Source: an uncultured Porphyromonadaceae bacterium (lineage in GTDB: Bacteria; Bacteroidota; Bacteroidia; Bacteroidales; Coprobacteraceae). Taken from it: 64,000 nt of DNA. Shown here in pieces: positions 55,326 through 62,284 of this stretch (position 1 is the stretch's first letter; every line of letters starts with the position of its first letter). Under the pieces are notes generated by a model. It searched no databases and was not told the DNA's origin. It worked only from the letters and a program-made list of their open reading frames with translations. The translations under genes and the position numbers were made by a program. The stretch covers positions 1 through 64,000 of the forward strand of contig URAV01000007.1 of NCBI GenBank assembly GCA_900545915.1, given 5' to 3'.

Positions 55326-57994
55326 GAACGATATTAGAAATTTTACAACGCAATATGCTCAAATACCCATTATTACTGCTCGTATTCCTTTTATTTGCAA
55401 CTGGTTCTCTGTTTGCACAGGATGGGACGACAATTAAAAACGATACGATTTATAATCCCGAAGTTTTATATTCGGCGACTCCTAAAAAATATGAAATCGC
55501 AGGAATATCGGTTTCCGGAGTAAAAAATAATTATGAAGATTATGTTTTGATCGGTTTCTCAGGATTGTCGGTGGGGGAAACGATCGAAATACCCGGAGAT
55601 GCTATCACAACTGCCGTAAAACGATTTTGGAGGCAAGGACTGTTTTCTGATGTCGCTATTTCTGTCACTAAGATATACGGCTCTCAGGTATGGTTGAATA
55701 TAGACCTTAAACAGCGACCCCGTATCTCTCAGATCAATTATAATGGAATAAAAAAATCGGAACGGGAAGATTTGGAGTTGAAGCTTGGATTGGTAAAAGG
55801 CAACCAAATAACTCCGAACATTGTAGACCGAGCTAAGATGTTGATAAAAAAACATTTTGAAGAAAAAGGTTTCAAGAATGCAGAAGTACAGATTTTGCAA
55901 AAAGATGACCTCTCTCACGAAAATCAAGTTATTGTCGATATCAATATCGATAAAAAAGAAAAGGTTAAGGTTCATAAAATATATATAGACGGAAATACTG
56001 TCCTTTCAGATAATAAGTTACAACGTGTAATGAAGAAAACCAATGAGAAAGGGAAATTGATAAATCTGTTCCGTACCAAAAAATTTGTAAAAGAGAAATT
56101 TGCAGAAGATCTTAATCTGATTATTGATAAATACAATGAATTGGGGTATAGGGATGCTGTTATCATAAGTGATAGTGTTGCTCCTTATAATGATAAGACT
56201 GTAGATGTATTCATTAAGGTAGATGAAGGCCGAAAATATTATTTGAGGGATATACGTTGGGTGGGAAATACCCTTTATCCTTCTGAATACCTGAGTGCAT
56301 TGCTTCGAATGAAACCGGGAGATGTATATAATCAAAAGCTCTTGAGACAACGGACTATGGAAGATGAAGATGCAGTTGCCAATTTGTATATGAATAATGG
56401 TTATCTTTTTTTTCAACTTGACCCTATCGAAGTAAATGTCGAAAATGATTCCATAGACTTGGAATTGCGTATGTACGAAGGACAGCAAGCTCGTATCAAT
56501 AAAGTCATCATTCAAGGTAATGACCGGTTATATGAGCATGTCGTTCGTCGGGAATTACGAACTAAACCAGGTGAACTTTTCAATAAATCCGATTTGATGC
56601 GTTCTGCCCGTGAGATTGCTCAAATGGGACATTTCGATCCGGAAACAATGGATATTCGTCCTGAACCTGATCCTGAAAACGGAACTGTAGATTTGGTGTA
56701 TGCTTTACAATCGAAGGCTAATGACCAAATAGAATTTTCTGCCGGTTGGGGGCAGACCGGAATAATCGGTAAATTGAGCTTGAAGTTTACTAATTTCTCT
56801 GTAAAGAATTTCTTGAAACCGAAGTCTTATAAAGGAATTATTCCTCAAGGAGAGGGACAGACCTTGACAATCAGTGCTCAGACTAATGCCCGTTATTATC
56901 AATCTTATAGTTTGTCATTTATGGATCCTTGGTTTGGCGGAAAACGACCTAATTCATTCAGTTTTTCGGTTTACTATAGTCGTCAGACAGACATAAGTAC
57001 CAGTTATTGGAATAATAACTATATCGATCCGTATGGTTATGGGTATAACGGCTATTATGGTTATAATGATTATTACGGCAATAATTATGACTACAGTTAT
57101 GCACTCGATCCCAGTAAATCTTTACAGATGTTCGGTGTTGCTGTAGGGTTCGGGAAACGATTGAATTGGCCGGATGACTATTTTACGCTTTCTGCAGAAT
57201 TGGGGTATCAGTTGTATAAGCTGAAAGATTGGGAATATCTTTATTTTATGCAGAACGGTACGTCTCACAGTATTACCTTGAATTTGACATTGGCCCGAAA
57301 TTCTATCGATAACCCGATATATACTCGTCGGGGATCTCAATTCTCACTGTCGTTACAGCTTACACCTCCGTATTCACTTTTCAATAACGTTGATTATAGT
57401 AAACTCGATCCTTCCAATAATAAAAAAGACCGGGAAACGATGTATAAGTGGATCGAATATCATAAGTGGAAATTTAAAGCAAAAACATTTACTCCGCTTA
57501 CTTCGGCGGAGAGCCAGCATACCCTTGTATTGATGACTCGTGCCGAAGTGGGTATCTTAGGTTCTTATAATAAATATAAGCGTTCACCGTTCGAGACTTT
57601 CTATGTGGGAGGAGACGGTATGTCGGGATATAGCTATAATTATGCTACCGAGACTATCGCACTTCGCGGATATGAAAACGGATCATTGACTCCTTATGGA
57701 TATGAGGGGTATGCATATACGCGTTTGGGAGTGGAACTCCATTTCCCGGTTATATTGCAACCGTCTTCTACTATTTATGCTTTGGCATTTGCCGAAGCCG
57801 GAAATGCTTGGACTGAAGTGAAGAATTTCAATCCATTTAAATTGAAACGTTCTGCGGGTGTGGGAGTCCGTATATTTTTGCCGATGATCGGAATGATGGG
57901 GCTTGATTGGGCATACGGATTTGATAAGCCTTTCACCGGAGTGCAGAAAGTCGGAGGCAGTCAGTTACACTTCATCCTTGGGCAGGAATTCTAA
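55322..57994 (+). CDS. bamA: Outer-membrane assembly protein BamA (Omp85)
   Basis: Core of the machinery that folds outer-membrane barrels. A signal peptide is best read from ATG 55355 (MLKYPLLLLVFLLFATGSLFAQ). Five POTRA domains span about residues 55-470 (ISQINYNGIKKSEREDLELK, VHKIYIDGNTVLSDNKL, LRDIRWVGNTLYPSEYLS, INKVIIQGNDRLYEHVV). The Omp85 barrel follows, with FYVGGDGMSGY and the lid-loop segment LRGYENGSLTP. Between about residues 565 and 595 is a Tyr/Gly/Asn-rich run (YGYGYNGYYGYNDYYG), probably an enlarged extracellular loop. It ends in the terminal Phe (LGQEF) expected of a barrel. Confidence 0.95.
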   Translation: MRTILEILQRNMLKYPLLLLVFLLFATGSLFAQDGTTIKNDTIYNPEVLYSATPKKYEIAGISVSGVKNNYEDYVLIGFSGLSVGETIEIPGDAITTAVKRFWRQGLFSDVAISVTKIYGSQVWLNIDLKQRPRISQINYNGIKKSEREDLELKLGLVKGNQITPNIVDRAKMLIKKHFEEKGFKNAEVQILQKDDLSHENQVIVDINIDKKEKVKVHKIYIDGNTVLSDNKLQRVMKKTNEKGKLINLFRTKKFVKEKFAEDLNLIIDKYNELGYRDAVIISDSVAPYNDKTVDVFIKVDEGRKYYLRDIRWVGNTLYPSEYLSALLRMKPGDVYNQKLLRQRTMEDEDAVANLYMNNGYLFFQLDPIEVNVENDSIDLELRMYEGQQARINKVIIQGNDRLYEHVVRRELRTKPGELFNKSDLMRSAREIAQMGHFDPETMDIRPEPDPENGTVDLVYALQSKANDQIEFSAGWGQTGIIGKLSLKFTNFSVKNFLKPKSYKGIIPQGEGQTLTISAQTNARYYQSYSLSFMDPWFGGKRPNSFSFSVYYSRQTDISTSYWNNNYIDPYGYGYNGYYGYNDYYGNNYDYSYALDPSKSLQMFGVAVGFGKRLNWPDDYFTLSAELGYQLYKLKDWEYLYFMQNGTSHSITLNLTLARNSIDNPIYTRRGSQFSLSLQLTPPYSLFNNVDYSKLDPSNNKKDRETMYKWIEYHKWKFKAKTFTPLTSAESQHTLVLMTRAEVGILGSYNKYKRSPFETFYVGGDGMSGYSYNYATETIALRGYENGSLTPYGYEGYAYTRLGVELHFPVILQPSSTIYALAFAEAGNAWTEVKNFNPFKLKRSAGVGVRIFLPMIGMMGLDWAYGFDKPFTGVQKVGGSQLHFILGQEF

Positions 57995-58104
57995 GGAATG
58001 TTATTTGCTGTGGGTAGAGCGGAACAAAGAGAATGAAAGAAATGTTTTTAGGAGAAGGAGGCTCTTTCTGCCGATTCTGTTTTTAACCTTTAAAATAATT
58101 GAGT

Positions 58105-58620
58105 ATGAAACGGATTATTTTTATTTTAGCATTAGTTGCCGCATTTGCATTCGAGAGCAAGGCTCAGAAATTTGCATTGATAGATATGGAGTATATATTG
58201 AAGAATATACCTTCGTATGAAATGGCGAACGAACAATTGAAACAAGTTTCTCAACGGTGGGAAAAAGAAATAACGACTCAAGCACAAAAAGTAGAGAGTA
58301 TGTATAAAGAGTATCAGTCTAACTCCGTCTTTTTGTCAGATGATCAAAAGAAAAAGAAAGAGGAAGAAATTGTTGCTGAGGACAAAAAAACTCAAGATCT
58401 TCGTCGTAAATATTTCGGACCGGAAGGAGAATTGTTTAAGAAGAGAGAAAGTCTTATGAAACCGATACAGGATGATATCTATAACGCCGTGAAACAAATT
58501 TCGGAGACGAAAGGATACCAGATGGTAATGGACCGAGCATCTTCTGCAAATATTATATTTGCCTCTCCTCGCATCGATATAAGCAATGAAGTCCTTGCAA
58601 AATTAGGATATTCGAAATAA
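58105..58620 (+). CDS. Periplasmic chaperone Skp/OmpH, first copy
   Basis: A 171-residue periplasmic chaperone that holds unfolded outer-membrane proteins for BamA. A signal peptide (to about residue 20, ESKAQ) precedes the OmpH opening KFALIDMEYILKNIPSYEMA, a long charged coiled-coil arm (about 35-110) and the C-terminal strand GYQMVMDRASSANIIFASP. ATG 58105 is preferred to the TTG at 58099. The next gene is a paralogue, as in P. gingivalis. Confidence 0.93.
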   Translation: MKRIIFILALVAAFAFESKAQKFALIDMEYILKNIPSYEMANEQLKQVSQRWEKEITTQAQKVESMYKEYQSNSVFLSDDQKKKKEEEIVAEDKKTQDLRRKYFGPEGELFKKRESLMKPIQDDIYNAVKQISETKGYQMVMDRASSANIIFASPRIDISNEVLAKLGYSK

Positions 58621-58680
58621 ATATGTATTTTTGTGTCCTGTTAATGGTTCTCGATTATTAAAAATAAAAAATTGAATTAT

Positions 58681-59193
58681 ATGTTTAAGAAACTTTTGAT
58701 TATTGTATTGTTTGCATTGCCTTTTTGTGCATTTGCTCAGACTCCGCAATTTAAATTCGGAACTGTAAATACTATGGAAATTTTTTCTGCTATGCCCGAA
58801 CGGGAAGCTGCACAGAAAGAATATGACGCTCTTGCTAAAAAGTATGAAGATGAATTCCTTAAAATGCAGGAAGAATTCGGTAAAAAGTATAAAGAATTGA
58901 TGGCGACACAAGATTCGATCTCTATTCCGGAAAATATCAAAGCTCGTCGTCAACAAGAATTGGCTGAATTGAACCAAAGAATTCAGAATTTCCAAGAGGT
59001 AGTTCAAAATGATTTAGCTAAGCAGCAACAGCAATTGCTCGCTCCGGTAGAGAAAAAAATGAGAGATGCCATTAAAGCGGTGGGAGACGAATATAAGTTC
59101 ACCTATTTATTCGACCTTAATGCTGTGTTGTTTGCCGGAGCTGGTAGTGAAGATGCTACTCCGTTGGTAAAGGCAAAATTGGGATTAAAATAA
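58681..59193 (+). CDS. Periplasmic chaperone Skp/OmpH, second copy
   Basis: A 170-residue paralogue of the preceding gene. Signal peptide to about residue 19 (CAFAQ), then FKFGTVNTMEIFSAMPEREA, coiled-coil arm (EEFGKKYKELMATQDS, RRQQELAELNQRIQNFQEV) and EYKFTYLFDLNAVLFAGAG. The start at ATG 58681 is used; the TTG nine bases earlier is unlikely. A terminator follows, closing the envelope-assembly operon. Confidence 0.92.
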   Translation: MFKKLLIIVLFALPFCAFAQTPQFKFGTVNTMEIFSAMPEREAAQKEYDALAKKYEDEFLKMQEEFGKKYKELMATQDSISIPENIKARRQQELAELNQRIQNFQEVVQNDLAKQQQQLLAPVEKKMRDAIKAVGDEYKFTYLFDLNAVLFAGAGSEDATPLVKAKLGLK

Positions 59194-59216
59194 TAATTTT
59201 CAATACATAATCAGAG

Positions 59217-59246
59217 AAGGATGATCGCCTGTATCATCCTTTTTCT
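59217..59246 (+). terminator. Terminator after the skp genes
   Basis: AAGGATGAT (59217-59225) and ATCATCCTT (59233-59241) form a perfect 9-bp stem followed by TTTTCTGTTTTC. murI begins within 20 bp, so it may read through or be initiated separately. Confidence 0.75.
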
Positions 59247-59260
59247 GTTTTCTTGTGAAG

Positions 59261-60100
59261 ATGAATTTATATAGCGAACAACCCGGTCCGATAGGAATAT
59301 TTGATTCAGGTTACGGCGGATTGACTATTTTGGAAGATATTCGTCGGCAAATGCCCGAATATGATTATATTTATTTGGGAGATAATGCCCGTGCTCCCTA
59401 TGGAACTCGCTCTTTTGAGATTGTGTATGAGTTTACCAGAGAGGCTGTGTTGACCTTATTTGAGCGTGGTTGTCAGTTAGTTATTCTGGCTTGTAATACT
59501 GCCTCTGCGAAAGCACTTCGTTCTATTCAACAGAAAGACCTCCCTCGAATTGCCCCTAATAGGAGAGTTTTAGGAGTCATTCGCCCGACAGTCGAAGCGT
59601 TGGAGAGTATAACCCGGACAGGAAAAATCGGGATATTGGGAACAACAGGAACTATACAATCTTGTTCATACCCGTTAGAGATAAAAAAACTATATCCGGA
59701 GTATGAGGTATTCGGAGAAGCATGTCCAATGTGGGTGCCATTAGTCGAAAATAATGAACATCGTTCTCCCGGTGCAGATTATTTTGTACGTCAGTATATA
59801 GACCGTCTTATGATGCAATGTCCCGATATAGATACGGTTATTTTGGGATGTACTCATTATCCTCTGTTATTGGATAAAATCAAGGCATTTTTGCCAGAGG
59901 GAGTATTACCTCTTCCTCAAGGCGATTTGGTTGCCGTAAGTCTTAAGAATTATCTTTATCGGCATCCTGAAATGGAGAGACGGTGTACTAAAAACAGTAC
60001 ATGCCGTTTTCTTACGACCGAATCCCCTCAAAGGTTTTCTACGGCAGCATCTTTGTTTTTGCAAGAAAATGTAAATGTTTCACGCATTGTTTTGGAATGA
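59261..60100 (+). CDS. murI: Glutamate racemase
   Basis: Supplies D-glutamate for peptidoglycan. The two-cysteine racemase site is present: IGIFDSGYGGLTIL (Asp, Ser), LVILACNTASAKAL (first Cys), and VILGCTHYPLLLDKI (second Cys with His). Length (279 aa) is normal. ATG 59261 is used; GTG 59255 is in frame two codons earlier. The S4-domain gene starts 4 bp after the stop. Confidence 0.96.
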   Translation: MNLYSEQPGPIGIFDSGYGGLTILEDIRRQMPEYDYIYLGDNARAPYGTRSFEIVYEFTREAVLTLFERGCQLVILACNTASAKALRSIQQKDLPRIAPNRRVLGVIRPTVEALESITRTGKIGILGTTGTIQSCSYPLEIKKLYPEYEVFGEACPMWVPLVENNEHRSPGADYFVRQYIDRLMMQCPDIDTVILGCTHYPLLLDKIKAFLPEGVLPLPQGDLVAVSLKNYLYRHPEMERRCTKNSTCRFLTTESPQRFSTAASLFLQENVNVSRIVLE

Positions 60101-60104
60101 TGAT

Positions 60105-60494
60105 ATGGAAAAGATAAGGATCAATAAGTATATAAGTGACGCAGGTTTTTGTTCTCGTCGTGAAGCTGATCAGTTGATCGTTGACGAGCGGGTAACGATA
60201 AATGGTGTTCTTGCAGTTATGGGAGCTAAAGTGTCGTTAGAAGACAAAGTGCGGATAGATGGTGAAATATTGCGTTTTCCGGAAATAATTTCAAAAGGTG
60301 ATGAGAAGAAGAATAAACGGAAATCTTCTGAGAACTTTTCATCACGAAAAGATGCGGACAAATTACGAAAAACTTTGCGTGGTACACGTGGAAACGAAAG
60401 AAAAAAGGCAGAGAAAGAGATTGCTATGCGCCCTAAGTCAGAAGATAGAGCACGTAATGTCAAGAAAAAATCTCGTCGCTCGAATAGTCGTTGA
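60105..60494 (+). CDS. Small S4-domain RNA-binding protein
   Basis: A 129-residue protein beginning MEKIRINKYISDAGFCSRREADQLIVDERVTINGVLA, a clear S4 RNA-binding domain of the type found at the N-terminus of pseudouridine synthases (RluB/RsuA). It lacks the synthase domain. Instead residues about 68-129 are very rich in Lys and Arg (KRKSSENFSSRKDADKLRKT, ARNVKKKSRRSNSR), so it should bind RNA tightly. It could be a free-standing S4 protein (compare HslR-like proteins) or a reduced synthase. The downstream gene is convergent and abuts directly, leaving no remnant of a catalytic domain. Confidence 0.78.
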   Translation: MEKIRINKYISDAGFCSRREADQLIVDERVTINGVLAVMGAKVSLEDKVRIDGEILRFPEIISKGDEKKNKRKSSENFSSRKDADKLRKTLRGTRGNERKKAEKEIAMRPKSEDRARNVKKKSRRSNSR

Positions 60495-60863
60495 TTATTC
60501 GGCAAGCAGCTTTCTTATCGATTCGGCTAAAGCAATACGATCAAAAGAATAGGTCCGGTCTCGTTCTTGTACGAAGTATAAAAGCTGTTGAGCTTTTTCT
60601 ATTTGCTGACGATCGGAATTTATTCTGTCATCGGCTAATATCAACTTGATTAATAATTCGAGGAGTTCCCAGTCCGGTACTTTTTCGGTCAATTCTTCAG
60701 CTGTTGCATTTTGCACCTCTTGTAAGCTCAGGTGTATATCTTTGTAGCAATCATCGGCAAGAGTATCTGTGTCGCTTCCCGGAGTTTCTTTCTTTTTCAG
60801 AAGCTTAGCTAATTTTTTAGCAAGTTCTTCAATTTGTACCAATAAAAAATCTTGTTTTATCAT
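60495..60863 (-). CDS. Conserved hypothetical protein, small helical
   Basis: A 122-residue soluble protein predicted to be all helical, with amphipathic Leu/Lys-rich stretches (VQIEELAKKLAKLLKKKE, WELLELLIKLILADD, IALAESIRKLLAE). The opening MIKQDFLLVQIEELAKKLAK is reminiscent of DUF6483-like proteins, but I cannot confirm this. It ends one base from the S4-protein gene, convergent. Function unknown. Confidence 0.6.
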   Translation of the reverse strand: MIKQDFLLVQIEELAKKLAKLLKKKETPGSDTDTLADDCYKDIHLSLQEVQNATAEELTEKVPDWELLELLIKLILADDRINSDRQQIEKAQQLLYFVQERDRTYSFDRIALAESIRKLLAE

Positions 60864-60989
60864 TGTTCCGTAAAGGTTATTTATTTAGACAGGGTCTTTT
60901 ATGCAAATGTAGCAAAATGCTTGAACTTTTTACCGCTGTTTTGAGTTTCCATAAAAATTAACTACCTTCGTTAAGATAAAAACTGCATT

Positions 60990-61316
60990 ATGGAAGAGAA
61001 AGAAAATGATATATTGACTGTCGAGGAAAAAATCGTGAAGATGCTCCGTACGGTTTATGATCCGGAAATCCCGGTAAACGTATATGATTTAGGGTTGATT
61101 TACTCTATTGAGGTAGATGATGAGAAGAATGTCCATATAGAGATGACCCTTACTGCACCAAATTGTCCGGCAGCAGATTTTATCGTTGAAGATGTCCGGA
61201 TGAAGGTCGAGAGCATAGATGATGTTAAGAGTGTCGATATTCAGTTGGTTTTTGAGCCGGAATGGGATAAGGATATGATGAGTGAAGAAGCCAAACTGGA
61301 ACTCGGTTTTTTGTAA
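60990..61316 (+). CDS. DUF59/MIP18-family iron-sulfur cluster assembly factor
   Basis: A 108-residue SufT/PaaD-like protein thought to help insert iron-sulfur clusters. The family motifs are VYDPEIPVNVYDLGLIYSIEVD (DPE and DLG) and MTLTAPNCPAADFIVEDV (conserved Cys in T-x-x-x-C-P). EPEWDKDMMSEEAKLELGF is the typical C-terminal end. No suf genes are adjacent. lpxH follows after 39 bp. Confidence 0.9.
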   Translation: MEEKENDILTVEEKIVKMLRTVYDPEIPVNVYDLGLIYSIEVDDEKNVHIEMTLTAPNCPAADFIVEDVRMKVESIDDVKSVDIQLVFEPEWDKDMMSEEAKLELGFL

Positions 61317-61355
61317 AAACGAATTCCATATCCTTATTTTATAAAGTGCCGTTAA

Positions 61356-62099
61356 ATGAAAAAGATCTATTTCTTGTCCGATTTGCATTTGGGCGCACGA
61401 ACATTAAAAAATCCGCTTGAGAATGAGCGAAGAGTGGTGCGTTGGTTCGATTCGGTTAAAGAGGATGCTTCAGCAATATATCTGATGGGAGATATATTAG
61501 ATTATTGGTATGAATATAAGACTGTCGTTCCAAGAGGATTTACCCGATTTTTCGGTAAAGTTGCCGAATTGACAGATAAAGGGATAGATGTGCATTGGTT
61601 TATCGGAAATCATGATATATGGATATTCGATTATTTACCCGGTGAATTAGGTGTAAAGGTACATTATGCTCCGGAAATTGTCGATTTAAACGGAAAGACA
61701 TTTTATTTGGCTCATGGTGACGGGTTAGGGGATACTCCGCTGACTTTTCGTTTTATTCGGTCTGTTTTTCATAATCGGTTATGCCAGATGTTATATTCGG
61801 CAATTCATCCCCGTTGGACGGTTGCATTTGCACATAAGTGGTCTTCTCATAGTCGCCAGAACGGTAATTGTAAAGATTATTGCGGAGAAGACAATGAATA
61901 TTTGGTTCGATATGCCAAAGAATATCTTGAGAAGTCGTCTGTTCATATCGATTTTTTTGTTTTCGGACATCGTCATATCATGTTAGATTTGATGATACGA
62001 CGAGATAGTAGGGTGATTATCTTGGGAGATTGGATCAATTATTTTTCTTATGCTGTTTTAGAGGGTGATCAAATGCGGTTAGAACAATTCGAAGGATGA
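61356..62099 (+). CDS. lpxH: UDP-2,3-diacylglucosamine diphosphatase
   Basis: Fourth step of lipid A synthesis, at the membrane surface. The calcineurin-like metallophosphatase motifs are present in order: FLSDLHLGA, YLMGDILDYWYEY, WFIGNHDIW, YLAHGDGLGD and FVFGHRHIML. Length (247 aa) fits LpxH of Bacteroidota. Confidence 0.94.
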   Translation: MKKIYFLSDLHLGARTLKNPLENERRVVRWFDSVKEDASAIYLMGDILDYWYEYKTVVPRGFTRFFGKVAELTDKGIDVHWFIGNHDIWIFDYLPGELGVKVHYAPEIVDLNGKTFYLAHGDGLGDTPLTFRFIRSVFHNRLCQMLYSAIHPRWTVAFAHKWSSHSRQNGNCKDYCGEDNEYLVRYAKEYLEKSSVHIDFFVFGHRHIMLDLMIRRDSRVIILGDWINYFSYAVLEGDQMRLEQFEG

Positions 62100-62110
62100 T
62101 ACTATTGTTT

Positions 62111-62281
62111 TAAGGGACTGTCCTGAATTTTTCGATACAGAAATTTTGTCAGCGCCTCTTTGCGCTTTTCTTTTTGGTTTGTTTTTTCATTTTCTTATAA
62201 GCCTGTTATTTTCTTATCAAAATCAAAAGGACATCCATAACTCTCAAACCTGACCCGAGCAAAATTTAGACAAACTCTAAG
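62111..62281 (+). repeat. Intergenic MITE-like repeat, copy G
   Basis: Forward orientation. AAGGGACTGTCCTGAATTTT at the left and CTCTCAAACCTGACCCGAGC followed by AAAATTTAGACAAACTCTAA at the right match the family. The right end is 4 bp from the stop codon of the convergent regulator gene. Confidence 0.82.
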
Positions 62282-62284
62282 ATT

